Positions 32,548-41,154 are shown, numbered from the stretch's first letter. The stretch: 64,000 nt of DNA from Neolewinella xylanilytica (GCF_002934605.1 NZ_PTJC01000005.1:930001-994000); one strand, 5' to 3'. Notes: generated by a model from the sequence alone, not told the origin. A program made the numbers and translations.

Positions 32548-32597
32548 CTATCGTACTACTCCGATGACGAAGTCATCGACTACCAACTACCGTACTA
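32548..32597 (+). repeat. Hairpin repeat element, right copy flanking the four-helix-bundle gene
   Basis: CTATCGTACTA (32548-32558), hairpin CGATGAC-GAA-GTCATCG (32562-32578), then CTACCGTACTA (32587-32597). Compared with the left copy it is inverted, and seven extra bases separate the hairpin from the end repeat. Its last bases form part of the -7 box of the next gene. Confidence 0.75.
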
Positions 32598-32603
32598 TAT
32601 TTA
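32596..32603 (+). promoter_or_regulatory. -7 box, predicted leaderless promoter of the saccharopine dehydrogenase gene
   Basis: TATATTTA, then CCCC and ATG 32608. The first two bases come from the hairpin repeat. No -33 TTG at the expected place. Confidence 0.45.
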
Positions 32604-32607
32604 CCCC

Positions 32608-33942
32608 ATGTCCTCCAGAATACTAATCATAGGCGCGGGTCGCTCCTCCACCGCCCTGATCAACTATGCGCTCGATAACAGCGAAGCCTTTGGTTGGAAC
32701 GTGACCGTAGCCGATGCCGACCCCACCGTGGCCGCCGCTAAGGTCAACGGTCACCCCCGCGGGCAGACCGCCTGGCTCGACGTGACCAAGACCAACGACC
32801 GCCGCGAGCTCATCGGCCGCTCGGATATCGTCGTTTCCCTCCTGCCGGCCCACCTTCACATCGAAGTGGCCCAGGAATGCATCCGTCTGAAGAAGCACCT
32901 GGTCACCGCCAGCTACGTAAGCCAGGAACTTTACCGACTTGGCGACGAGGCCCGCAACCGCGAGCTCATGTTCATGGGCGAAATGGGGCTGGACCCCGGC
33001 ATCGACCATATGTCGGCCATGCAGCGCATCAACGCGATCCGGGAAAAGGGGGGCGAAGTGACCGCTTTCAAGTCTTTCACCGGGGGACTGATCTCGCCCG
33101 AAAGCAACGATAACCCCTGGGGCTACAAATTCACCTGGAACCCCCGTAACGTCGTGCTTGCCGGCCAGGGTACCGCCCAGTACCTCGACAACGGCAAACT
33201 GAAGTACCTCCCGTACTACCGGCTATTCCAGAGCACATGGGACGTGGAGGTCGAAGGGATCGGTAAATTCGAAGCCTACGCCAACCGCGACAGCCTCCTT
33301 TACCGCGATCAGTATGGCCTCAACGACATTCCCACCATCCTGCGGGGAACCCTGCGCTACCCCGGCTACTGTGCGGCCTGGAACGCCCTGGTCCGCATCG
33401 GTATGACGGACGGTGACTTCCCCATCCTCGACAGCGCCAACATCACCTACCACGAACTCATGGAGGCACTGGCCCCAAGCGGCAACGGCTCGGTAAAGGA
33501 CCGCATCGCCGGCATGCTGAAACTCGAACCGAAGGGGGAGGTCATGAAACGGCTCATCTGGCTCGGGCTTTTCCGCAAAAAACGGATCCGGCTGAAGGGG
33601 GCCACCCCTGCCCTCATCCTGGAAAACCTGCTGCTCGATAAGTGGAAGCTCCAGCCCAACGATAAGGACCTGATCGTCATGCAACACCAGATCGATTACC
33701 GGCTGGACGGCAAAAACAAGCGCGACATCTCCAACCTGGTGATGAAGGGCAACGACTCCCGCGATACGGCCATGGCCCGGCTGGTCGGCTTGCCGCTGGG
33801 CATTTTCGTTCGGCTGATGACCCAGCACAAGATTCACTCCACCGGCGTGCATATCCCCACCATGCGCGAGGTCTACGAGCCGGTACTGGAAGAGATGCAG
33901 GATTACGGATTGAAGTTTACCCATCATACGGTTGACCTCTAG
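32608..33942 (+). CDS. Saccharopine dehydrogenase family protein (C-terminal domain type)
   Basis: 444-residue NAD(P)-dependent oxidoreductase. The Rossmann motif is IGAGRSSTALINYALD (7-22), followed by VVSLLPAHLHIEVAQECI, the FMGEMGLDPGIDHMSAMQRI segment and a long C-terminal substrate domain with FTWNPRNVVLAGQGTAQYL. This matches saccharopine reductases (LYS9-like) acting between saccharopine and aminoadipate semialdehyde or glutamate in lysine metabolism. The real substrate in this bacterium is not proven. The flippase gene overlaps its end by 11 bp. Confidence 0.85.
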   Translation: MSSRILIIGAGRSSTALINYALDNSEAFGWNVTVADADPTVAAAKVNGHPRGQTAWLDVTKTNDRRELIGRSDIVVSLLPAHLHIEVAQECIRLKKHLVTASYVSQELYRLGDEARNRELMFMGEMGLDPGIDHMSAMQRINAIREKGGEVTAFKSFTGGLISPESNDNPWGYKFTWNPRNVVLAGQGTAQYLDNGKLKYLPYYRLFQSTWDVEVEGIGKFEAYANRDSLLYRDQYGLNDIPTILRGTLRYPGYCAAWNALVRIGMTDGDFPILDSANITYHELMEALAPSGNGSVKDRIAGMLKLEPKGEVMKRLIWLGLFRKKRIRLKGATPALILENLLLDKWKLQPNDKDLIVMQHQIDYRLDGKNKRDISNLVMKGNDSRDTAMARLVGLPLGIFVRLMTQHKIHSTGVHIPTMREVYEPVLEEMQDYGLKFTHHTVDL

Positions 33943-35242
33943 CACCCTCGTACGAGCCGGACAGTTCAACCAGGCTGCCCGGCAGGGGGCTTACATCCTC
34001 ATCGCCCTGGCGCTGCCCCGGCTCGGCTTGTCGCGGGCGGATATCGGTGAATGGGAATCGCTTCTCTTCATCGGCTACGTCCTCGGTTTCAGCTGGACGA
34101 GCGGCTTGCTGCAGGGTTTCCTGGTACTAATGGGGGAGCTGCCCGCGGATCGATCGGGTGGATTCGCCCACCGCGCCATCACCGTCTTCGCGCTGCTTTC
34201 CGCGGCCGTCCTACTCACGGCAGCCGTTCTGCATCCCCAGTTGTTTCGCCTGTTGCAACTCGACGGGCCGCCGCTGGGATGGTACTTTTTTTTCGTCCTC
34301 CTGCTGAGTCGGTGGCCATCCTACTGCTTCGAGCAAACGCTGTTGCTGACCGGACGGGTACGGCTGCTAGTCGGTTACGCGGTCGTCAACGCGCTGGGGC
34401 TGATGCTTTCCCTCCTGCTCCCGCTCTACCTTGGCTACGGGATGCTGGAGGGGATGCGTACGTTGGCGTTGTTCGCGGGTGCCAAGTTGGTGGGAATCGG
34501 CTTATGGTCCTGGCTTACTGCAACCCCTTCCCCGGCGGACGTCCGTGCTACCTGGTTGCCCGACCTGCGGGAGTGGATGAAAGTAAGCGCCCCCCTGATG
34601 GCCTACGCTACGGTGGCGGCGCTGGTGGTGGCCGTCGACCCGTGGGTGGTGAACTACTGGTCGGGCGGAGACGAAGCGGTTTTCGCCGTGTTCCGCTACG
34701 GGGTGCGGGAGCTCCCGTTTCTGGCCGCTCTGATTAACGGGATGACGGTGGTGACGATCCCCCTCATCGCGCGGGAGCGGGGCGGCGGCCTGGACCTGCT
34801 GCGCCGGCAGTCGCGCAAGCTGTTTCATTACGTATTCGGCCTCACCCTGCTTATGCTGCTCACCGCCGACTGGTGGTGGACGGCCGTCTTCACCGACACC
34901 TTCGCCGATAGCCTGCCGGTGTTCCGGACTTACCTGTTGGTCGTGGGCTGCCGGCTGGTCTTCGCGATGACCGTACTGACCGCGCTGCGGGAGACGAAGC
35001 AGTTGTACCTCTGGGCCGTACTGGAGCTAGTGGTCAACATCGTACTATCCCTCGTTTTGGCTCCGCGATTCGGACTACTGGGGATCATCTGGGCTACGGT
35101 GATCGCTAGCTACTTCCACGAAATCTGCCTGATTATTTACTTACGGTACCGCACTAAAACGGCCTGGCGCAGCTATGCGGATTTGCGGTGGTACGGAGTG
35201 TATTTGGTGGTGCTCTTTGGGGCGTATTATTTGTTGTTGTAG
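33932..35242 (+). CDS. Oligosaccharide flippase family (MATE/Wzx-like) membrane protein
   Basis: 436 residues with about 12 hydrophobic segments and the N-terminal AGQFNQAARQGAYILIALALPRLGLSRADIGEWESLLFIGY pattern of polysaccharide flippases. TTG 33932 overlaps the end of the dehydrogenase gene by 11 bp, so translation is probably coupled. It lies outside the main polysaccharide locus and has no glycosyltransferase beside it. Cargo is likely a lipid-linked glycan. No ATG is available near the start. Confidence 0.8.
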   Translation: MTSSTLVRAGQFNQAARQGAYILIALALPRLGLSRADIGEWESLLFIGYVLGFSWTSGLLQGFLVLMGELPADRSGGFAHRAITVFALLSAAVLLTAAVLHPQLFRLLQLDGPPLGWYFFFVLLLSRWPSYCFEQTLLLTGRVRLLVGYAVVNALGLMLSLLLPLYLGYGMLEGMRTLALFAGAKLVGIGLWSWLTATPSPADVRATWLPDLREWMKVSAPLMAYATVAALVVAVDPWVVNYWSGGDEAVFAVFRYGVRELPFLAALINGMTVVTIPLIARERGGGLDLLRRQSRKLFHYVFGLTLLMLLTADWWWTAVFTDTFADSLPVFRTYLLVVGCRLVFAMTVLTALRETKQLYLWAVLELVVNIVLSLVLAPRFGLLGIIWATVIASYFHEICLIIYLRYRTKTAWRSYADLRWYGVYLVVLFGAYYLLL

Positions 35243-36046
35243 GTTGACATGCGTTGCTTCAGATCGCTTTGCTTGGAAATCTCGATACGGATCGACTTCT
35301 TCGAAGGCTGTTTCGTTTCGCGGGAATCTCAACACGGATGGCCACGGATTCGCTTCGCGGCTGCCTTCGGCGGTTTGGGCACGGATTTGCACGGATTGGC
35401 TGCGCCGCTACTTCGTGGTTTCCTGTATGACTCCGGGATGCCGGTGGGGCTACGGGCCGTCCGCCTCGGTGAAACTTCGCGCTTCTCCGCGCCTCAGCGG
35501 TGACCTTTAGCGCGCAGCGCGCCCTCCGGTCTTCTTTCGCTTCGTTTAACCTCCCTTCTGACCGCGAGGCACCACGTGTTTTGAGTGGTGCTCCAGTGTA
35601 CGCTTAGCCACTTACGCTGGAATACCCCCACGCTCTGTGGCACCTCTGTGCCGTACTCAGTGGCACCTCTGTGTTGAACCCTTCAGGTCGCGAAGCGACA
35701 GACGCTTACTCGTATTTTCGTGACCCTTATTGACCGCTAGGCCCTCCGCTCGCTGGCGCTCGCTGCAGACCTCGCTATTCAGGGCGTCCCTTCCAGGGCC
35801 GGGCAGTTTACTGGTATTTGTGCGTGGCCATCCGACAACGCTGAAGTATCCGTCTCTCAAGCGCTCCCTCAAGCGCCGAAACGTTCTGCGAAACTTAGCG
35901 TTGCTCCGCGCCTCGGCGGTAACCCTTAGTGCGCAGCACCATCTCTGCTTACCTCCCCCCTCTGTGAAACCTCCGTGCCGTACTCTGTGGCACCTCTGTG
36001 GTGAACCTCCCCCACGGTGCCCGCCGTCGCGCAGCGACACTCCGCA
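35243..36046. repeat. Non-coding region built of dispersed repeats
   Basis: No coding frame is supportable here. 35320-35410 has CACGGAT phrases and GGCTGCGCCGCTAC like those of the 15.5-16.7 kb array. 35640-35700 has CTCTGTG-type near-tandem words and the hairpin GTCGC-GAA-GCGAC (35687-35699). 35744-36038 matches, in inverted order, 41187-41480, including GTCCCTTCCAGGGCCGG and GGTAACCCTTAGTGCGCAG, and ends in GTCGC-GCA-GCGAC (36026-36038) just after the stop of the methyltransferase gene. Confidence 0.8.
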
Positions 36047-36868
36047 CTAAACCAGCTTATCCACCACGATCACCAAGCGGGAAGGCTTCTTTACCACCCG
36101 GTTGGCCAGCGCGTCGACGGAGCGCCAGGCCCGGAAGGGGAGGTGGCGGAGGATGGGGTGGGTGCGCAACACCAGCAGGGCCTTATTCGACAGCGTATAG
36201 GTACGGTAATCGATCCCCGGCAGGGGCGCCAGCAAGGAGGCGATCACCCGCTCGTTGAAGCTGTGCAGGTGGGCGTGGAGCGGGGTAGGGCGGTTGCAGT
36301 GAATGCAGAGGGAATACTGGATCTTCTCCGCGTAGGGCGTCGAAAGGATGAGCCGGCCCCCGGGTCGGACGACCCGGAGGAGGCTCCGCAGATAAGCCGC
36401 GACGTCGGGTACGTGCTCCATCACCTCCGAGGAGATGACGGCATCGAGGGAAGCATCCCGGAAGGGGAGATCGAAGGCATCGCCGGTGACGGCCACGTGG
36501 TGGGGGGCCGGGTAGCGCTTGATCGCCTCGGTGGAGTTGCGGATCGCAATGTCGAAGCTGATCACGGCATCTACGCGGGGAAGCAATTCCCGGGCTACCC
36601 AGGCGCTGCCGCAGCCGACGTCGAGTACGGTACGGGTTTCAGCGGGGAGGTGGCGTAGGATTTCCTGGTGCAGCCGGTCGCTTTCGTGGCGGGTAGCGCC
36701 ATCCTCGACCGGTGCGAAGTAGTCGGATTCCAGCGCGTCCAGGTGGTAGTGCTCGACGTAGTTGCCGGCCTCCGGATCGTCGGGGAGGAAGTTGTACACG
36801 CCCTCCGGGGTCAGGTACGGTTCGGGAGGTCGGTAGGCATCCCGCAGCAGCGAGCTTAGGTCGAACAT
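36047..36868 (-). CDS. Class I SAM-dependent methyltransferase
   Basis: 273 residues. The SAM-binding core is VLDVGCGSAWVARELL (motif I), VISFDIAIRNS, AVTGDAFDLPFRDASLDAVISSEVMEHVPD and VVRPGGRLILSTPY, as in methyltransferase type 11. A cysteine-containing CIHCNRPTPLHAHLHSF segment follows. The substrate is unknown; neighbours suggest nothing specific. The frame is open to 36886, but the -7 box TAGCTTTG lies there and ATG 36868 follows it by five bases, so the start is 36868. Confidence 0.85.
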   Translation of the reverse strand: MFDLSSLLRDAYRPPEPYLTPEGVYNFLPDDPEAGNYVEHYHLDALESDYFAPVEDGATRHESDRLHQEILRHLPAETRTVLDVGCGSAWVARELLPRVDAVISFDIAIRNSTEAIKRYPAPHHVAVTGDAFDLPFRDASLDAVISSEVMEHVPDVAAYLRSLLRVVRPGGRLILSTPYAEKIQYSLCIHCNRPTPLHAHLHSFNERVIASLLAPLPGIDYRTYTLSNKALLVLRTHPILRHLPFRAWRSVDALANRVVKKPSRLVIVVDKLV

Positions 36869-36873
36869 GGGGG

Positions 36874-36881
36874 CAAAGCTA
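36874..36881 (-). promoter_or_regulatory. -7 box, predicted leaderless promoter of the methyltransferase gene
   Basis: The minus strand reads TAGCTTTG, a full TAnnTTTG match, then CCCCC and ATG 36868. It fixes the start and excludes the longer frame. Confidence 0.55.
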
Positions 36882-36895
36882 CGCACTCGGGACCG

Positions 36896-37393
36896 CTAGC
36901 CGAGCAGCTCGTCGAGTTGCTCGAGGGGTAGGCTTTCCTGGTCGTCGACCGTGCGTTGGGCCAGGTTTAGTCCGCCCTGGCGCAGTTTGGATTCAATCAG
37001 GCGTACGAAACCCGGAGCATTTCGCAGATGGGAGAGCTTGATGCGCACCGGCTGCCGCGGTAGGTGCAAGTGCATGTTTATTGTCTTGCCAAAGCCGAGA
37101 GAGCCAGGAATTTCCCGGATGACCATCCCCTCCACTTCGTCCAGGTCGATCACCCGGGAGCGCCCGATACGCCGCGCCACGGTAAGGGTACGGCCGCTTA
37201 CGATCAGGCGTTCGTTCAACAGCCAGGGGTAGGAGATCAGGTACAGGATGGAGGCGAACGTGAGGGCCGCCACCACGACGTTACTCCAATCGCCGATCCA
37301 ATCGTCGCGGAGCAGAGCCAGGGCGAAAGACGGGAGCACGATCCCGCCGATCGCGATTAGGGCTTTTCGGTGGTGGTAGGTATAGGTGTTCAT
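36896..37393 (-). CDS. Membrane protein with PH-like domain, unknown function
   Basis: 165 residues. Two hydrophobic segments (about 10-28 and 36-58) precede a beta-rich domain (NERLIVSGRTLTVARRIGRSRVIDLDEVEGMVIRE) resembling bacterial PH-like membrane domains. The rest is polar with a helical tail. It is transcribed divergently from the aminopeptidase gene across 64 bases, and upstream of the methyltransferase on the same strand. The function is unknown. Confidence 0.65.
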   Translation of the reverse strand: MNTYTYHHRKALIAIGGIVLPSFALALLRDDWIGDWSNVVVAALTFASILYLISYPWLLNERLIVSGRTLTVARRIGRSRVIDLDEVEGMVIREIPGSLGFGKTINMHLHLPRQPVRIKLSHLRNAPGFVRLIESKLRQGGLNLAQRTVDDQESLPLEQLDELLG

Positions 37394-37397
37394 GCCT

Positions 37398-37405
37398 TCA
37401 AGATA
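37398..37405 (-). promoter_or_regulatory. -7 box, predicted leaderless promoter of the PH-like membrane protein gene
   Basis: The minus strand reads TATCTTGA, then AGGC and ATG at 37393. It faces away from the aminopeptidase box at 37447 in a 64-base divergent intergenic space. Confidence 0.45.
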
Positions 37406-37446
37406 GGAATCGTTGCCTGCTCCCGCGCTCCGCCGCCCGATTCATT

Positions 37447-37454
37447 TATCTTGC
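37447..37454 (+). promoter_or_regulatory. -7 box, predicted leaderless promoter of the aminopeptidase P gene
   Basis: TATCTTGC, then CGC and ATG 37458. It lies inside the longer open frame that could start at 37413, so that start is unlikely. Confidence 0.45.
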
Positions 37455-37457
37455 CGC

Positions 37458-39233
37458 ATGACTACTTCCGAAAAACTCACCGCCCTACGCCAGCAGATGC
37501 TGGAATACCAGTTGGATGCCTACGTCATCCCCAGCACCGACCCGCACCAGAGCGAATACCCCGCCCCGCGCTGGGCGGCCCGCGAGTGGATTAGCGGATT
37601 CACCGGATCGGCCGGTACCGTAGTTGTGACCCTGCACGAGGCGAAGCTGTGGACCGACAGCCGCTACTTCCTGCAGGCGGAGGAAGAACTGAAAGATACC
37701 GGCATCCAGCTGATGAAACTAAAGACCGCCCACACCCCGGAGTACGCCGACTGGCTCTGCGACCACCTGCTGAGCGGGCAAACCGTAGGCGTGGACGGCC
37801 GGGTCTTCAGCGCCCGCGCCGCGCAATCGCTCGAGAAAAAACTCACCAAGGCGGAGCTACAACTAAAGACCGACCACGACCTGATCGGACTGGTGTGGTC
37901 GGACCGTCCGGGGCTGCCGAACCGGCCGGTAAGCGAGCACCTGGCCGACTACAGCGGTGAAAAATGGGAGGATCGGCTGGGCCAGCTGACGGACTGGATG
38001 ACGGGGGAAGGGCTGGACTATTTCCTGGTGAGCGCCCTCGACGAGCTCGCCTGGTTGCTGAACCTGCGGGGTACGGATATCGACTTCAATCCGCTGATGG
38101 TGGGCTACTTCGTCGCCGGCCGGCGGGGCGATCACGCCGTATTCGCCGAGCAAGGGGCGGCGCTGGCGAGCTGGGCCGACCGGCTGGAGAACCTGCAGCG
38201 GCTGCCTTACCGCGACACCGAGGGGTATCTGCGGCGGCTGAACGCCCGGGACGCGGACATCGGCTTCGACCCCGCCACCACCTCGGTCTGGCTTTCCACG
38301 GCGGCCGGGGGCGTGGCGGCCTGCGGAATAGCGAGCCCGATCCCGAAATGGAAAGCCCGTAAAAACGACACGGCCCTCGACCACCTCCGGGAGGTGATGG
38401 TGCACGACGCGGTGGCGCTGCTCCGCCTGCGGCGGTGGCTGGACGAGCAGCTGCCGGCCGGTGTCACGGAGTACGAAGTGGGGGACAAACTGGCTTCCTT
38501 CCGCGCCGCCTACCCGAACTACGTGAGCGAAAGCTTTAACCCCATCGTCGGCTACCGAGGCAACGGAGCCATCGTGCACTACCACGCCAGTCCGAAGCGC
38601 GCGGCCCGGATCGAAGCCGACGGCATCCTGCTGCTCGACAGCGGCGGCCAGTACCATAACGGGACCACCGACATCACCCGCACCTTCGCGCTCGGCACCC
38701 CGACCGCAGAACAGCGCCTGCACTTTACCCTGGTTTTGCAGGGGCACATCGACCTGGCCACGGCCCGCTTCCCCACGGGCACCAGTGGGGTGCAGCTGGA
38801 CGCACTGGCGCGGCGGCCGCTCTGGCAGCACGAGCTCAACTACGGCCACGGGACCGGCCACGGGGTGGGCTTCTTCCTGAACGTGCACGAGGGGCCGGCG
38901 GGGATCAGTCCGAACCCCCGCTCCCCGGCCGCTCAGTATCCCCTGGAGGCGGGCATGGTGCTCAGCAACGAACCCGGCTACTACCGGGAGGGGGAATACG
39001 GCATCCGGACGGAAAACCTCGTAGTCGTTCGGGCGTCGGAGCGCAGGAACTGGCTCTACTTCGAAACGATCACCCTTTTCCCCATCGACCGCCGACTCAT
39101 CGATACCGATCTGCTCACCCGGGCCCAGTTGGAGTGGGTGAACGATTACCACCGGATGGTCTGCGAGCGAGTATCGCCGCGGCTGGAAGGGGCGGAACGG
39201 GCCTGGCTGGAGGAGGCTTGCCGGGTGCTGTAG
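37458..39233 (+). CDS. Aminopeptidase P family (Xaa-Pro aminopeptidase)
   Basis: 591-residue metallopeptidase with the three-domain layout of large aminopeptidase P proteins: two creatinase-like N-terminal domains (IPSTDPHQSEYPAPRW, SGFTGSAGTVVVT, and LNLRGTDIDFNPL) and a C-terminal pita-bread domain. Metal ligands are visible as the two aspartates in LLLDSGGQYHNGTTDITRTF, the histidine in HGTGHGVGFFLNVHEGP, and glutamates in LSNEPGYY and GIRTENLVVV. It releases N-terminal residues preceding proline. No signal peptide, so cytosolic. Confidence 0.93.
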   Translation: MTTSEKLTALRQQMLEYQLDAYVIPSTDPHQSEYPAPRWAAREWISGFTGSAGTVVVTLHEAKLWTDSRYFLQAEEELKDTGIQLMKLKTAHTPEYADWLCDHLLSGQTVGVDGRVFSARAAQSLEKKLTKAELQLKTDHDLIGLVWSDRPGLPNRPVSEHLADYSGEKWEDRLGQLTDWMTGEGLDYFLVSALDELAWLLNLRGTDIDFNPLMVGYFVAGRRGDHAVFAEQGAALASWADRLENLQRLPYRDTEGYLRRLNARDADIGFDPATTSVWLSTAAGGVAACGIASPIPKWKARKNDTALDHLREVMVHDAVALLRLRRWLDEQLPAGVTEYEVGDKLASFRAAYPNYVSESFNPIVGYRGNGAIVHYHASPKRAARIEADGILLLDSGGQYHNGTTDITRTFALGTPTAEQRLHFTLVLQGHIDLATARFPTGTSGVQLDALARRPLWQHELNYGHGTGHGVGFFLNVHEGPAGISPNPRSPAAQYPLEAGMVLSNEPGYYREGEYGIRTENLVVVRASERRNWLYFETITLFPIDRRLIDTDLLTRAQLEWVNDYHRMVCERVSPRLEGAERAWLEEACRVL

Positions 39234-39351
39234 CTTCATCCGCCGAGTGGCGCGTACCCGAGGTCGTCTGCCGAAGCGGATCAGCTAGGCCAAGGCAACC
39301 ATCCGCCCGACCAAACGTTCCAATCCGCGTCCCCCCGAATCACACCCCCCC

Positions 39352-41154
39352 TTGCGCGAACTGAAGTTCCTCAACCAATTTTTCTGGAAGTACCGCTGGC
39401 GGCTTGCCCTGGGGATCGTCTTCATTTGTATTTCCAACTACTTCCAGGTCCTGCAACCGCAGGTCATCCGGGAGGCGCTGGACCTGGTGATCGACTACGT
39501 GAATACCTACGGGCTGTACAATGGCTTCGAGGTACAGGGGGAATTCTTCGGCATTCTCAGTCATACCCTGATGCTCTTTGCCGGGCTGGTGCTCGTGCTG
39601 GCGCTCATCATGGGATTCTTCCTCTACCTGACGCGGCAGACGATCATCGTGATGTCGCGGCTCATCGAGTACGACCTGCGGGAGGTGATCTTCGATCACT
39701 ACGAAGACCTCAGCCTCGAGTTCTACAAACGGAACAACACTGGCGACCTGATGAACCGGATCACGGAGGACGTCAATAAGGTGCGCATGTACCTGGGGCC
39801 GGCCGTGATGTATCTCGCTAACCTTATTTCCACCATCATCTTCGTGATCGCGAGCATGCTGGCGGTGAGTCCGACCCTTACGCTGTATACCCTCATTCCC
39901 CTGCCGGTACTGGCGGTGAGTATCTACTACGTTAGCAACATCATTCACACCCGCTCCACGCTGATCCAGCAGCAGCTCTCGAAGCTGACGAGTATCGCCC
40001 AGGAAGTATTCAGCGGCATCCGGGTGGTAAAGAGCTACGTGCGGGAGCGGCAGCAGGTGCAGTACTTCGCGCGCCAGAGCGACGTGTACAAGGATATGAG
40101 CGTGGACCTGGCCAAGGTGGACGCTTGGTTCTTTCCCCTCATGGTCTTCATGGTGGGAGCGGCTACGGTGCTGACCGTCTACGTCGGCGGACTCCAGGTC
40201 GTAGCCGGGGAAATCTCCGCGGGCAACATCGCCGAATTCGTCATCTACGTCAACATGCTGACCTGGCCGGTCACCGCCATCGGCTGGATCGCCAGCATCG
40301 TGCAGCAGGCCGCGGCAAGCCAGAAGCGGATCAATGAATTTTTGGGCACCAAAACCGCCATCACCGATCCGGATCCCGCCTACCGCGGTCCGATCAAGGG
40401 GGAGATCACCTTCGAGGATGTCACTTTCGTCTACCCCGACACCGGCATCAAGGCCATCGACCACCTGAGCTTCACGCTGAAGGCCGGGGAAAAGCTCGCC
40501 ATCATCGGGCGCACCGGGTCGGGAAAAACCTCCGTGGCCGACCTGCTGCTACGCATGTACGACGTGACCGAAGGCCGCATCCTCATCGACGGCCAGGACA
40601 TCCGCGAGATCGGACTGGCCAACCTGCGCCGCAAGATCGGCTACGTTCCCCAGGACGTCTTCCTTTTCTCCGACACCATCAAAGCCAACATCGCCTTCGG
40701 GGCCGATCACAACCCGAGCGACGAGGAGATCGAGCAATTCGCCAAACACGCCGCGGTCTATAAAGACATCGAAGGACTTACCCTCGGCTTTGACACCCTA
40801 GTAGGGGAGCGGGGCGTGACGCTATCCGGTGGCCAAAAGCAGCGGGTGTCCATCGCCCGCGCCCTCATCAAACGACCCGACATCGTGCTCCTCGACGACA
40901 GCCTCAGTGCCGTCGATACCAACACCGAGCAGCAGATCCTCGGCTACTTCAACCAGGCGCTCCAGGAAAAGACGTCCATCATCATCACCCACCGAATCTA
41001 CGGTCACCTCACCTTCGATAAGATCATCGTGCTGGAGCAAGGGCGGATCGCCGAGGTGGGTACCCACGAGGAATTGCTGGCCAACGGTGGCTACTATAGC
41101 GAGATCGTGGAGCGGCAGATGGCGGAGGAAATCGAGGAGGAGAAGGGGGAGTGA
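39352..41154 (+). CDS. ABC exporter, fused membrane and ATPase domains (MsbA-like fold)
   Basis: 600 residues: six-helix exporter membrane domain (about 15-310) and ATPase domain. Walker A is GRTGSGKTS (386-394), signature LSGGQ (491-495). Walker B is IVLLDDSLSAVD, with D516 where the catalytic glutamate normally stands, and the switch region is ITHRIYGHLTF rather than ITHRLS. The Asp substitution marks the non-catalytic half of heterodimeric exporters (BmrC/TM287 type). No partner half is adjacent. The start is TTG 39352; no ATG is nearby. The 118 bases upstream hold only a possible GCGGAT/ATCCGC stem. Confidence 0.88.
   Translation: MRELKFLNQFFWKYRWRLALGIVFICISNYFQVLQPQVIREALDLVIDYVNTYGLYNGFEVQGEFFGILSHTLMLFAGLVLVLALIMGFFLYLTRQTIIVMSRLIEYDLREVIFDHYEDLSLEFYKRNNTGDLMNRITEDVNKVRMYLGPAVMYLANLISTIIFVIASMLAVSPTLTLYTLIPLPVLAVSIYYVSNIIHTRSTLIQQQLSKLTSIAQEVFSGIRVVKSYVRERQQVQYFARQSDVYKDMSVDLAKVDAWFFPLMVFMVGAATVLTVYVGGLQVVAGEISAGNIAEFVIYVNMLTWPVTAIGWIASIVQQAAASQKRINEFLGTKTAITDPDPAYRGPIKGEITFEDVTFVYPDTGIKAIDHLSFTLKAGEKLAIIGRTGSGKTSVADLLLRMYDVTEGRILIDGQDIREIGLANLRRKIGYVPQDVFLFSDTIKANIAFGADHNPSDEEIEQFAKHAAVYKDIEGLTLGFDTLVGERGVTLSGGQKQRVSIARALIKRPDIVLLDDSLSAVDTNTEQQILGYFNQALQEKTSIIITHRIYGHLTFDKIIVLEQGRIAEVGTHEELLANGGYYSEIVERQMAEEIEEEKGE

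Noticed and set aside
32548..32578. Rho-independent terminator
   Set aside because: The hairpin is strong but has no T-run on either side, and it belongs to a repeat family found in several other contexts.
35657..36040. Short frames in the 35.2-36.0 kb region on both strands
   Set aside because: They are made of dispersed repeat DNA also present at 41.2-41.5 kb in the opposite orientation, with different frames. No domain or start signal supports them.
39234..39351. Riboswitch suggested by GGCCAAGGCAACC and a GCGGAT/ATCCGC stem
   Set aside because: The wider conserved core of a SAM-type riboswitch is absent, and the gene downstream is an ABC exporter with no clear link. Only one short stem is present.
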